Shown: positions 1 through 12,392 of the stretch, in pieces
Position numbering within the stretch: position 1 is the stretch's first letter
How the letters are laid out: each line of letters opens with the position of its first letter
Source: CAVUQH01 sp963774445
GTDB taxonomy: Bacteria > Myxococcota_A > Polyangia > Haliangiales > Haliangiaceae
Length of the DNA stretch: 64,000 nucleotides
Assembly: GCA_963774445.1 (NCBI GenBank)
Contig: CAVZFC010000019.1
Coordinates: forward strand, 372,001 to 436,000
Direction of reading: 5' to 3'
Position numbers and translations under genes: made by a program
Notes under the pieces: model-generated
Seen by the model: the letters and a program-made list of their open reading frames with translations, nothing else
Told to the model about the DNA's origin: nothing
Databases searched by the model: none

Positions 1-771
1 CGGCTCGTCGGGACGGCTCACCGCCCGGGCGACCTCGCCGAAACACTCGAACACGAACGAGACCTGGCGCCGGCTGGTGGTCACGCCGCCGGCGGCGGGA
101 GCCACGACCACGTGCGTGCGCACGCGCAGCGCCTGGGTGAAGGTGACGTACGGCAGCTCGAGACGGCCGCTGCCGTCGACCTCGACGTCGTAGGTATCGG
201 TGCCGTTGTACGGCAGGCCGTCGAGGACACCGCCGCTGATGGTGCCGGTCGAGGTGAAGCTGTCACCCGACGCCATGGGCAGGCGAAGGAGGGCCACGGG
301 TCGATCGTAAATCAACAGCGTGCGGCCCGAGGTAGGATCCGACTCGGGCGAGGCAAGGCCGTGTAACCACAGGGCGGTGTCGTCGCGCGAGTAGATGCCG
401 TCGAGACCGCCGTCGGCCAGCGCCGGCAGGACAAAGGTTCCTGCGGGGAAATCACCCTCGTACCATCGGCCGGTGGTCGGCTCGGCGGTCACGGTGACGC
501 GGCTGTCGGCGGCCGACTCGGCGCCGTAGTCCCACACCCGGCGGCCGGCGTCGTTGACCGCGCCGGCGACGTCGATCGGCGTGCCGTCGGGCGAAACGTA
601 GAAGTCGACCGGCACCGACAGCGCAACCGGCAGCTCGTCGGCCGTGATCATGCCGTCGAGGTTGGGCAGGCATTGGTAGGTCGCGCCGCCGGCATCGGGC
701 CCGGTCGGCGGGGTCAGGTTGGCGTCGCACGCAGCGAGCAGCACGAGGAGCATGACGGTCGGCGCGCGCAT
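1..771 (-). CDS. Secreted lipoprotein, partial (3' end outside window)
   Basis: Function unknown. The start is an ATG overlapping the stop of the upstream porin-like gene (TGATG). The N-terminus is a lipoprotein signal (MRAPTVMLLVLLAAC) with the lipidated Cys at residue 15. The body is beta-rich with no recognised catalytic motif. It is clearly paralogous to the lipoprotein at 3277-4198: both have a C-x-PN-x-DG-x-I segment with a following E-x-P-x, a paired Asp/Val-rich middle, and a late VRT...ECFG-x-VA motif. It is the last visible gene of a four-gene minus-strand unit. The reading frame is open to the window edge, so the C-terminus is missing. Secretion is well supported; the role is not known. 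Confidence 0.8.
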   Translation of the reverse strand, partial: MRAPTVMLLVLLAACDANLTPPTGPDAGGATYQCLPNLDGMITADELPVALSVPVDFYVSPDGTPIDVAGAVNDAGRRVWDYGAESAADSRVTVTAEPTTGRWYEGDFPAGTFVLPALADGGLDGIYSRDDTALWLHGLASPESDPTSGRTLLIYDRPVALLRLPMASGDSFTSTGTISGGVLDGLPYNGTDTYDVEVDGSGRLELPYVTFTQALRVRTHVVVAPAAGGVTTSRRQVSFVFECFGEVARAVSRPDEP

Positions 772-2390
772 CAGAAGTAGTACCCCAGGCGAAGGCGGAT
801 CGACTGCGCGGCGCGGGCCGCCAGGCCGGCATCCGGGTTGTCGAAAGCGGGGCCGGGCAAGAACAGCGCGTACTCGAGGGCGGCGCGGAAGCCGTCATCC
901 GACACGTAGTGCAGCCCCGGGTCGAGCTCGACCCCCAGCGCGCGCTGGCCGCTGGGCGTCGACTCCGGTCGCGCCGCCCAGCTGGCGATGACCGCGGCGT
1001 CGGCGTCCAGACGCGCGTGACCGACGTCGAGCAGCCGGTAGCGGGCGGTGGGACGCACGTAGATGGCGTCGGTCACCGTGCCGATGATCTCGTGGAAGAG
1101 AATCCGGTCGATGCGGTAGTCCGGGTGGAAGCGGAAGTTGTTGACGGTGCGGTCGCGCGGCAAATCCGCCTGCGGCCCGTCGAGGTCGCCGGGCTGGGCG
1201 GCGGGTGCGCCGGGTGTGGGAAAGGCGCCGAAGCCCGGGGCGTCGTCGCCGCTGGCGTAGCCGAGATCGAGGCCGAGTCCGGCCACGCCCCCCTCGCTGG
1301 TGTACTCGGACTGCAGCGCCATGCCGATCTGATCCGAGGTGACCGGCCCGTCGAGCAGCACGCCCGGCACCAGCGACGGCTGGTCGACCTTGGCGCCCAG
1401 GTAGGCGCCCTCGGCCTCGACCCGCAGATGCGGCAGCTGCAGGCGCAGCCAGAAGTCGACCGCGGTAGCCGAGTAGCCGCGCGCCATCACCTGCGCGCCA
1501 TCCAGCGGCATCGGGCTGGCGGTCGGCAGGTAGTCGGCGGGAACGTCGTTCTGTTGCCAGCGGTGGGAGACGTAGGCGCCGTACTCGAACGAGGTGCGCC
1601 CGGCCTGGCGCAGGCGCAGGCGGGTCAGTGGCGACAGCGCGTTCATGACCGCGAAGGTCACCGTGCGCACGTCGTCGGTAGGGTCCAGGTCGAGCACGCG
1701 CACGGCGTCGCGGCGCCGGGTCTGAGGCCCGCTGGCGGAGACGTCGTAGGCAGCCGCCCACAGATGACCGAGCATCGGGGTGACGAAGGCGATCCGGTCG
1801 GCGCTGTCGCCGCCGTCGCAGTCGTCGCAGTCGCCGCTGTTGGCGACCAGACCCAGGCCCCACTGGGTGCCCATCCGTCCGGCCGCGAGCAGCCCCAGCG
1901 GCGTGAGCACCTCGCCGTAGGCACGCTTGACCCGCAGCGCTTCGAGCGGCGGGCGCTGGCCGGGCGACGCCGCCGGCGTCGGCGCGCGGGTGGTCGCCGG
2001 CTTGCCTTCGGGGGTCGAACCGAAGCCGAGGTTGTCCAGGACGTCGACCCGGACCTTGACGTCCACGCCGGTGCCGCGCGGGTAGATGGCCAGGTCGGTG
2101 CGCAGGCGGGTGTCGGCGCCGGCCAAGGTCTGGCCGTCCGGGTTGCCCAGCGGCGAAGGGAACAGCGGCTGGCCCGACGGCGTCAACCCGCGGTCGAGGT
2201 CGAGGTTGCGCAGCGCCTCGCCGCGCACGCGCAGGCCGCCGTCGATGGTGACGTCGGTCTGCTCGCGCGGGCTGGCGAACTTGCGCGCGGCCAGCTCGCT
2301 GCCGTAGTCGGCAAAGCCGTCGGCGACGGCGGGGCCTGCCGCCGCGGCGACCGCGATCAGCGCCCAGGCCGCGGAGGTCGGCGCCTTCAT
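771..2390 (-). CDS. Porin-like outer-membrane protein
   Basis: The protein is 539 aa with a cleavable signal peptide (MKAPTSAAWALIAVAAAAGPAVADG). Alternating hydrophobic/polar strands run throughout and the last residues are LRLRLGYYF, the terminal-aromatic beta signal of outer-membrane barrels. No enzyme motif is visible. The ATG overlaps the stop of the upstream hydrolase (ATGA), so the two are probably translationally coupled. With lipoprotein paralogues at both ends of the unit it could form an envelope complex. That is inference; the barrel call rests on strand pattern and C-terminus. Confidence 0.75.
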   Translation of the reverse strand: MKAPTSAAWALIAVAAAAGPAVADGFADYGSELAARKFASPREQTDVTIDGGLRVRGEALRNLDLDRGLTPSGQPLFPSPLGNPDGQTLAGADTRLRTDLAIYPRGTGVDVKVRVDVLDNLGFGSTPEGKPATTRAPTPAASPGQRPPLEALRVKRAYGEVLTPLGLLAAGRMGTQWGLGLVANSGDCDDCDGGDSADRIAFVTPMLGHLWAAAYDVSASGPQTRRRDAVRVLDLDPTDDVRTVTFAVMNALSPLTRLRLRQAGRTSFEYGAYVSHRWQQNDVPADYLPTASPMPLDGAQVMARGYSATAVDFWLRLQLPHLRVEAEGAYLGAKVDQPSLVPGVLLDGPVTSDQIGMALQSEYTSEGGVAGLGLDLGYASGDDAPGFGAFPTPGAPAAQPGDLDGPQADLPRDRTVNNFRFHPDYRIDRILFHEIIGTVTDAIYVRPTARYRLLDVGHARLDADAAVIASWAARPESTPSGQRALGVELDPGLHYVSDDGFRAALEYALFLPGPAFDNPDAGLAARAAQSIRLRLGYYF

Positions 2391-3280
2391 TGCACGTCCT
2401 CGTCAACGAAATCGACCAGCGCGGCAGTCGCCCGCACGTGGGCTTCGATCATCGGGATGTGGCCGCAGTGGTGGAGCTCGACCAGCCGCGCGTGAGGAAG
2501 CTCGGACAACAAGCGGTAGGCGAAGGTGATCGGGGCGACGCGATCCTCGTGGCCCCAGACCAGCAGAAACGGCTGCTCGAGGGTGTGGTAGCGCGTTTCC
2601 ATCGCGGCGTAGCGCTGGCCGCGCGCGGACGCCATTGCGGCGGCGACGGCGCCGGGGCGATTGAGCTCGGCGCGCACGCGGTCGAACGCTTCCACGGTGA
2701 CGAAGCGGTCGTCGTAGTAGGCCAGCGCGATTCGATCCTCGATCCGCTGGCGGTAGAACAGCGTGAACAGCGCCTCGCCGACGCCGCCGATCCGCGCCCA
2801 GTGAAAGAAGCTGGGCACCTGGTCGTCGTAGACGTAGCCGCTGTACAGAGCCACCCGGGTGACCCGCTCGGGGTGCTGCAGCACCATCGCCATCACCACC
2901 GACGCGCCCCACGAGTGGCCGACCAGCGCGACCTTCTTCACCCCGCGGGCGTCGAGCACGTGCCAGGCCAGACGCGCCTCGGCCGCCGGCGAGTAGTCGC
3001 CTGGCGGGCGACTGGTCCAGCCGAAGCCCTTGAGATCGATCGCCAGCACGCGGTGGCGCTTGGCCAGCGCGCGCGCGGTCGGCCGCCACAGGTCGAGCGA
3101 CGAGCTGTAGCCATGGATCAAGACCACGGCCGGGCCCTGGCCCTGATCGATGTAGCGGACGTGGATGCCGTCGACGTTGACGAAGGTGGCGTCGGCCGGC
3201 GGGTTGGGCAACGGGCCGGCGTGGAAGCTCGCGCAGCCGCCCGCCAGCACGGCGGCGGCGACGGCGAGCGCGCGGATCAC
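2387..3280 (-). CDS. Alpha/beta hydrolase lipoprotein
   Basis: A 297 aa alpha/beta-hydrolase-fold protein. I place the start at GTG 3280, which overlaps the preceding stop (GTGA) and gives a lipoprotein signal ending LAGGC; a longer in-frame reading runs into the upstream gene and is not credible. Visible fold motifs are VVLIHGYSSS (oxyanion region), the nucleophile elbow GHSWGAS with Ser123, a late VWGHEDRVAP with the acid Asp, and GHIPMIEAH with the catalytic His. The substrate is unknown; esterase, lipase or haloperoxidase-like relatives all fit. It is probably anchored to the envelope next to the porin-like protein encoded downstream. Confidence 0.85.
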   Translation of the reverse strand: MIRALAVAAAVLAGGCASFHAGPLPNPPADATFVNVDGIHVRYIDQGQGPAVVLIHGYSSSLDLWRPTARALAKRHRVLAIDLKGFGWTSRPPGDYSPAAEARLAWHVLDARGVKKVALVGHSWGASVVMAMVLQHPERVTRVALYSGYVYDDQVPSFFHWARIGGVGEALFTLFYRQRIEDRIALAYYDDRFVTVEAFDRVRAELNRPGAVAAAMASARGQRYAAMETRYHTLEQPFLLVWGHEDRVAPITFAYRLLSELPHARLVELHHCGHIPMIEAHVRATAALVDFVDEDVQ

Positions 3281-4198
3281 GGGGCCAGCCTCCGCAGCTC
3301 GGCCGCGCTGGTGAAGTCGACCTCGCTCTCGTACTGGTTGGAGGTGACCGAGGCAACGGTGCCGAAGCACTCGCTGGCGAACAGGAAGCTGCGCACGGTG
3401 ATCACGGCGGCGCCGACGGTGCGGGTGAGCAGGGTGCGCACGCGCAGCACCGGGAAGGTGCCGTACGGCGTGTCGAGGTCGCCGGTGGCGTCGACCCGCG
3501 ACTCGTAGCGCTCGCTGTAGTAGGAAGCCACGCCGCTGGCGACGCCGGAGACGGTCGAGGTGGTGCTCCACTGCGACGTGGGCGACAGCGGCAGCTGGAG
3601 CAGCACCGCCGGCGGGTCGTAGGTGAGCTCGGTGCGGGTCGGGCCGCCCTCGGGCGAGACCACGCCGCGGAGCAGCAGCGCGCTGTCGGTGAGCTCGAAG
3701 ATGCCGATGAGGTCCTGGGTCGCCGACAGCGGCGCGGTGTAGGTGGCGCCGGTGAAGTCGGCGGCGAACCAGGCGCCGGACAGCGGCTCCAGGGTGAGCT
3801 TCACGTCGCTGTCGCCGTCGTACGGGCCGGTCAGGTCCCACAGATGGGCGCCACCGGCCTGCAGGGTGCCGGCGGTGTTGACCGTGGCATCGGTGGCGAC
3901 CCGGAAGGTCGCCGTGCGGCCAGCGGCCAGCGGCATCTCGGCGCGGCTGATCACGCCGTCGTGGTTCGGGCGGCAGCTGGCGACGCTGCCGTCGCCGGGG
4001 AGACCGCCATCGCCGGTGTCGCCATCGCCAGAGTCACCGCCGTCGGGAGCGGCCGCGCAGGTGCCGTCGGCCAGGCACAGCCCGGAGGCACACTCGCTGT
4101 TGTTCAACACACTGACGGGCACCGCTTCCGGCGCAGGCGCCGACTGCCAGCCCCAGCACCGCAATAGTGCATTGCAACAAATGCCGAAGTCCCCTCAT
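3277..4198 (-). CDS. Secreted lipoprotein, frameshifted near 4106
   Basis: The best start is ATG 4198, giving the signal MRGLRHLLQCTIAVLGLAVG followed by the lipobox Cys. This frame then closes, and the body (about 265 residues) continues in the next frame. Removing one A from the AA at 4106-4107 restores CVNNSECASGLCLADGTC, the Cys-spaced spacer typical of myxobacterial lipoproteins, and joins both parts. Total length is one base over a multiple of three. A Gly/Asp linker follows, then a beta-rich domain paralogous to the lipoprotein at 1-771. It is the first gene of the minus-strand unit. Function unknown. The shift may be an assembly error. Confidence 0.75.
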
Positions 4199-4246
4199 GG
4201 CCAACGGCGAGCAATCTAGGAGAAGGCCCCTCCCCTGTCAACCCGA

Positions 4247-4264
4247 TTTTTTGCAGCGCAACAA
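4247..4264. promoter_or_regulatory. Candidate PhaR-binding box
   Basis: A T-run followed by TTGCAGCGCAA, an inverted repeat TTGC-N3-GCAA, lies 48 bases upstream of phaR and in the divergent gap with the lipoprotein operon. A related box lies before the phasin gene. PhaR proteins are known to bind TGC/GCA-rich sites at phasin and phaR promoters, so autoregulation is likely. Inferred, not proven. Confidence 0.5.
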
Positions 4265-4312
4265 GGTTACGGCTTGCGCCCGTCCGGCACGCACCGTACG
4301 GTGCGGGAAGCC

Positions 4313-4891
4313 ATGGCCAAGGTCGCTCCCACGCTGATCAAGAAGTACGGCAACCGGCGCCTGTACGACACCGGTGAGAGCCGTTACGTCACCCTCGAGG
4401 AGCTGTCGGACAAGGTCCGCGGCGGCGAGGACGTGCGCGTGGTTAACGCCAAGAGCGGCGAGGACCTGACCCAGGGCACGCTCACGCAGATCATCATCGA
4501 GGGTCGCGGTGCCGCGCGCCTGTTGCCGGTGCCGCTGCTCACCCAGCTGATCCGCCTGGGTGACGACGCCCTGGGCGAGTTCTTCGGCCGCTGGGTCAGC
4601 GGGGCGCTCGAGGTCTATCTGCAGGCCAAGCGGGGCGCCAGCGCGGTGTCTACGTTCAACCCGTTCGCCACCATGCCGTTCAACGCCGCCGATACCCTGG
4701 CGCGCATGTGGATGGCGGCGCCGTTCGGCAATGGCGGCCGGGCACCGATGCCGCCGCCCGAGCCGATGTTCGACGAGCCGGACGACACCGCCTCGGCGCA
4801 AGATGTCGCCGCCCTGCGCCGCGAGCTCGAGGAGCTCAAGCAGTCGATGCAGAGCCCTCCTCGTAGCCGCAAAAAGAAGAGCCAGTCGTAG
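4313..4891 (+). CDS. phaR: PHA synthesis regulator PhaR
   Basis: A 192 aa protein with the PHB/PHA accumulation regulator DNA-binding domain at residues 5-65 (KKYGNRRLYDTGESRYVTLE, then VVNAKSGEDLTQGTL). The PHB_acc middle segment follows (LLTQLIRLGDDALGEFF). The C-terminus is Met/Pro-rich, ending in a coiled-coil-like stretch and a basic SRKKKSQS tail. The family represses phasin and PHA genes and is released when it binds nascent polymer. ATG 4313 is chosen because the conserved domain begins there; the longer frame adds only an unconserved leader. Its neighbours phasin, phaC and reductase support the role. Confidence 0.9.
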   Translation: MAKVAPTLIKKYGNRRLYDTGESRYVTLEELSDKVRGGEDVRVVNAKSGEDLTQGTLTQIIIEGRGAARLLPVPLLTQLIRLGDDALGEFFGRWVSGALEVYLQAKRGASAVSTFNPFATMPFNAADTLARMWMAAPFGNGGRAPMPPPEPMFDEPDDTASAQDVAALRRELEELKQSMQSPPRSRKKKSQS

Positions 4892-4898
4892 CCCGGAT

Positions 4899-4922
4899 CC
4901 CTCCCCCGCGAGCGAGGGAGGG
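4899..4922. terminator. Hairpin between convergent phaR and symporter genes
   Basis: The stem CCCTCCC / GGGAGGG (4899-4905 with 4916-4922) has an 11-base loop and lies in the 51-base gap between two convergent genes. There is no T-tract, so bidirectional termination is only plausible. Confidence 0.4.
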
Positions 4923-4942
4923 TTGGGCTGGGGGCGCGACTG

Positions 4943-6457
<1,515 letters not shown>

Positions 6458-6498
6458 GGCCGATCCAGTACGACATCGGCCGAATCCGGGTCAAGCGA

Positions 6499-6523
6499 TT
6501 TTTTGTGCGTTGCAACAATTTGC
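6499..6523. promoter_or_regulatory. Candidate PhaR-binding box upstream of phasin
   Basis: A T-run followed by GTGCGTTGCAACAATTTGC contains the perfect palindrome GTTGCAAC (6509-6516). It ends just before the predicted -35 element of the phasin promoter. It shares the T-run, TTGCA core and ACAA end with the box before phaR, which fits PhaR repression of the phasin gene. Confidence 0.5.
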
Positions 6524-6525
6524 TC

Positions 6526-6554
6526 TTGACGCCGGGCGTCGCGAGACCTAGCTT
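6526..6554 (+). promoter_or_regulatory. Sigma-70-type promoter for phasin-phaC-reductase
   Basis: TTGACG (6526-6531), a 17-base spacer, then TAGCTT (6549-6554), about 60 bases upstream of the phasin ATG. The -35 is near consensus and adjoins the PhaR-type box. It probably drives the three following genes, which are closely spaced. Confidence 0.5.
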
Positions 6555-6614
6555 GGGAGCCGTTCACGGGCAAAAGGCCCACCTACGACCCCAAATCAGA
6601 CAGGAATCAGAGCC

Positions 6615-6908
6615 ATGAGCAAGAACACCGAGACTTCGCAGGCGCAGCAAAAGGCGCCGACCTTCGACCCCACCGAGGCCTTCTCCAAGATGACCCAGGA
6701 GAACCTCCAGCGCGTCCAGGCGCTGTACGACGAGCTGGCCGCCTGGGAGGCCAAGGCCTACGACCGGGCCAAGGCCGCCGCCGAGCAGCTGTCCGAGATC
6801 GCCACCGAGTCGGTGACCTACATGGCCAAGCTGACCAACGAGTGGCGCACCCTCACCGTCGAGGCGACCCGCAAGGGCGCCGAGATGTTCCGCAGCCCCC
6901 GCGCCTAA
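6615..6908 (+). CDS. Phasin family protein
   Basis: A 97 aa, highly charged, helix-forming protein with no signal peptide. The sequence FDPTEAFSKMTQENLQRVQA followed by Glu/Ala/Lys-rich amphipathic helices matches phasins, which coat PHA granules in the cytoplasm. It is short; phasins are often 100-190 aa. It is the first gene of the transcript with phaC (11 bases downstream) and the reductase, under a promoter next to a PhaR-type box. It could alternatively serve as a small partner subunit for the short synthase, since no PhaE-like gene is visible. Confidence 0.8.
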   Translation: MSKNTETSQAQQKAPTFDPTEAFSKMTQENLQRVQALYDELAAWEAKAYDRAKAAAEQLSEIATESVTYMAKLTNEWRTLTVEATRKGAEMFRSPRA

Positions 6909-6919
6909 CCGGAGTCCGC

Positions 6920-7974
6920 GTGCTCGACCTCCGCAGCCTGTTCAACAGCGAGCACGACGCCGGCATCGCGCCGACCCCTCGGTCCACCCTGGGATGGATC
7001 GGGGGGACGGCGCAGTTGTACCGGTTCGAGCGGCCCGACGACGCCCCCGAGGCGCCGCCGCTGCCGCTATTGATCGTGCCGTCGCTGATCAACCGCTGGT
7101 ACGTCGTCAACCTGCGTCCGGGCGCCAGCCTCGTCGCCGGCCTGGTCGGCGCCGGCATCGACACGTACTGCCTGGACTGGGGGATTCCCCAGGACGAGGA
7201 CCGCTACCTGGACTGGGACGAGGTCGTCGCTCGCGTCGGCCGCGCCGTCAAGCGGGTCCGTCGTCTCACCGGCGCGCCGCGAGTGGGCGTGCTCGGCTAT
7301 TGCATGGGCGCCACGGTGGCCGGCATCTGGAGCGCGCTCCACGCCGACCAGGTGGCCGCCTTCGTCAACCTGGCCGGCCCGTTCGACTTCTCGCAGGCCG
7401 GCGCGCTGGGCGAGATGGTCGATCCGCGCTGGTTCGACCCCGACGCCGTGGCCGACGCCGGCAACGTCAACCCGGTGCAGATGCAGGCCGGCTTCGTCGC
7501 CCTGCGCCCGACGCTGGAATTCGCCAAGTACGTGCGCAAGGCCGACACCCTGCTCGACGCCAGAGCGCGCGCCGCGGGCAAGGCGCTCGAGATCTGGGCG
7601 TCGGACAACATCCCGTTCCCCGGCGAGGCCTACCGAACCTACATCCGCGAGCTGTATCAGGAGAACCGGCTGATCGCCGGCACTCACCGCGTCGGCGGGC
7701 GCACGGTCGACCTCGGCGCCCTGCGTTGCCCGGTGTTGAGCATCGTGGCCAGCCGCGATTCGATCTGTCCCGCCGATGCCGCCACCGCGCTCAACCACGC
7801 CGCGAACACCACCGACCGCGAGGTGATGACCGTCGCGGGCGGGCACGTCGGCGCCGTCGTCGGCACGCGAGCCGCGCGCCAGATGTACCCGCAGACCGCC
7901 GCGTGGCTCAGGCGGCGCTTGACGCCCGGGCCGCGCCAGTGGTCTAAACCCACGAAGACCAGCGAGGATTCACC

Positions 7975-7978
<4 letters not shown>
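6920..7978 (+). CDS. phaC: PHA synthase, short class III-like PhaC
   Basis: The protein is 352 aa, an alpha/beta-hydrolase-like polymerase joining hydroxyacyl-CoA into polyester. GTG 6920 is chosen because GGAG lies 5 bases upstream and it follows the phasin stop; the longer frame overlaps the phasin gene. The lipase-like box GYCMGA holds Cys128. Other likely catalytic residues are Asp280 (SRDSICP) and His309 (GGHVGAV). The helper motif DTYCLDWGIP is present. Length matches class III PhaC (about 355 aa), not class I (about 590). Class III enzymes normally pair with PhaE, which is not seen here. The stop overlaps the next start (ATGA). Confidence 0.88.
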
Positions 7979-8742
<764 letters not shown>

Positions 8743-8784
8743 GCGCCGGAACGACGCGGGGCAGGCCCCGCACAACGGTGCTGG

Positions 8785-8813
8785 ACACCCCGTGCGCAGT
8801 CGCGCGCGGGGTG
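8785..8813 (+). terminator. Hairpin after the PHA transcript
   Basis: ACACCCCG pairs with CGGGGTGT around a GC-rich loop, 42 bases after the reductase stop. Only scattered T residues follow, so termination is plausible but not certain. Confidence 0.4.
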
Positions 8814-8889
8814 TTCGTGCTTTGCACACACCTTCTGTTAGAATCCGCTAGGTTGTGGCGGCACAGGCAATGCAGGAATGGTTTGCCGA

Positions 8890-9252
8890 ATGACATGCCG
8901 GGCTCTCCATATGCGGGTTCCCCTGCTCGCCATGGCGCTGGCACTCTCGGTCGGCGCTGTCGCCTGCGGGGGTGACAGCGTCGGACCGACCGGCGTTACC
9001 GTCGGCGGCCCGTGCGCCGCCGCCACCGACTGCGATCAAACCTGCCTGAGCGCCTGGCCGGACGGCACCTGCGTGGTCTCCTGCGACACCGACGCCGACT
9101 GCCCCGACAACACCCACTGCATCGACATGAACGGCGGCATTTGCCTGCTCGCCTGCCAGTCCAACGCCGACTGCCGCCCCGGCTACGAGTGCGACGGCGA
9201 GCGCAACAAGGGCCACGGCGGCGACAGCCTGATCTGCAAGGGCGACAACTAG
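8890..9252 (+). CDS. Small Cys-rich secreted protein
   Basis: About 120 aa with a signal peptide (MRVPLLAMALALSVGAVAC), possibly lipidated at that Cys although the lipobox is weak. The mature part has Cys pairs in repeated C-D-x-D-x-D-C and C-x-C patterns (CDTDADCPDNTHC, CQSNADCRPGYEC), a disulfide-rich style common in myxobacterial exported proteins. Starts at 8878, 8890 and 8911 are all possible; none has a strong ribosome site and 8911 gives the cleanest signal peptide. Function unknown. The final codons lie in a 46-base tandem duplication. Confidence 0.7.
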   Translation: MTCRALHMRVPLLAMALALSVGAVACGGDSVGPTGVTVGGPCAAATDCDQTCLSAWPDGTCVVSCDTDADCPDNTHCIDMNGGICLLACQSNADCRPGYECDGERNKGHGGDSLICKGDN

Positions 9253-9336
9253 CGGGGACACGCACGCCCCCGAAAAGCGCCCGTCCCACCACAACTAGCG
9301 GGGACACGCACGCCCCCGAAAAGCGCCCGTCCCACC
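9245..9336. repeat. Perfect 46-bp tandem duplication
   Basis: Two identical head-to-tail copies (9245-9290 and 9291-9336). The first includes the last codons and stop of the preceding gene, the second repeats them downstream. The stretch after it, to about 9480, has visibly lower GC than its surroundings and small CCCC/GGGG hairpins. No ORF or RNA is recognisable there. Confidence 0.9.
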
Positions 9337-9347
9337 TGCGCTTTTCG
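9317..9347 (+). terminator. 10-bp hairpin after the Cys-rich gene
   Basis: CGAAAAGCGC pairs perfectly with GCGCTTTTCG across an 11-base loop. It may be a terminator or a REP-like palindrome. There is no clear T-tract. Confidence 0.45.
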
Positions 9348-9534
9348 ACCAAAGTGTCCAATCCGCTGATGCGGTAATCCTGCAACCCCACAGGATTGGG
9401 CATTCTTGCTGAGATCCTCTGTAATCTCGGGCTCTTGTAACCCCCGTGCCTGACCCCGAAAATGGGGTTGCGGGGGAGGGGGTAGAACTGTTATTGGTCC
9501 GGCCGGTTCGACCAATAGCAGGAGGCCAGAGATC

Positions 9535-10014
9535 ATGTGGAAGGGTTGTTTGCTGGGGGCGGTGGTGCTGGTGGGATGCGTGGGGACCACGCCGGCGCGG
9601 CCGACGGTGTTCACGACGCAGGCGGCGCAGCCCGATGCCGTCAATCACGCGGTGCGCGTGCTGACGCAGAACGGGTTCACCGTGGCGAACGTCGATGATC
9701 GAGCCGGGGTGGTGGAGTCGGCGTGGCAGGGGACGCGGTTCATGTATGGGCAGAACCAGTACAACGAGACCCGCTACATCACGCGGCGGGCGGTGGTCAC
9801 GGTGGCGCCGAGTGGAGATGGCTCGCAGGTGATGGTGAAGGTGGAGGACATGGCGTGCGTCAACGCGGGAGCCTTCATCGCCGGCGACGAAGGCAACGCC
9901 GATTGCGTTGCGGTGGCCGGGTTGGTACCGCCGGACCAGTCGTTGCTCGACCAGCTCGGCGCGGATCTGGCCGGCGCACTGGGGTTGCCGCCGCGCGCGG
10001 CGTCGGCTCAGTAA
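9535..10014 (+). CDS. Small lipoprotein
   Basis: The protein is 159 aa with lipobox LVGC (MWKGCLLGAVVLVGC), so it is probably outer-membrane attached. The mature part contains an N-terminal stretch like small alpha/beta domains (VNHAVRVLTQNGFTVANVDD), then beta strands, ending PPRAASAQ. No family is recognised. A purine-rich ribosome site (AGGAGG) precedes the ATG. It lies 40 bases upstream of the RecD2 helicase gene but has no obvious functional link. Confidence 0.75.
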   Translation: MWKGCLLGAVVLVGCVGTTPARPTVFTTQAAQPDAVNHAVRVLTQNGFTVANVDDRAGVVESAWQGTRFMYGQNQYNETRYITRRAVVTVAPSGDGSQVMVKVEDMACVNAGAFIAGDEGNADCVAVAGLVPPDQSLLDQLGADLAGALGLPPRAASAQ

Positions 10015-10054
10015 GCGGACGCCAGGCCGGGGCCGGCCGAGGTACAGTGCCGGC

Positions 10055-12256
<2,202 letters not shown>

Positions 12257-12306
12257 CGGCCCCGGGAGAAAGTTGGTCGTGCTCCAAGGGCGCGTAGGTT
12301 GCTCCC

Positions 12307-12382
12307 TTCGACAGGCTCCCGTTCGACAGGCTCCCGTTCGACAGGCTCCCGTTCGACAGGCTCCCTTCGACAGGCTCAGGGC
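12307..12382. repeat. 15-bp tandem array, REP-like
   Basis: Five consecutive copies of TTCGACAGGCTCCCG-type units; the last diverges into TTCGACAGGCTCAGGGCGAC. It lies between the convergent RecD2 and hydrolase genes. The last unit shares the TTCGAC...CTCAGGGCGA core with repeats near 17050-17200 and 57800-57860. Confidence 0.85.
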
Positions 12383-12392
12383 GACCGGATCT

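Noticed and set aside
895..2406. 503-residue ORF antiparallel in style to the porin-like gene
   Set aside because: Arg-rich shadow frame of the same strand without signal or strands.
4171..4180. TTGCAACAA inside the lipoprotein signal region as a third PhaR box
   Set aside because: It lies in coding sequence and lacks the T-run, so coincidence is likely.
8878..8889. Start of the Cys-rich gene at 8878
   Set aside because: Its purine stretch is too close to the ATG, and the signal peptide is better explained by 8890 or 8911.
12307..12382. Possible CRISPR array
   Set aside because: Units are 15 bases with no spacers; it is a simple tandem repeat.
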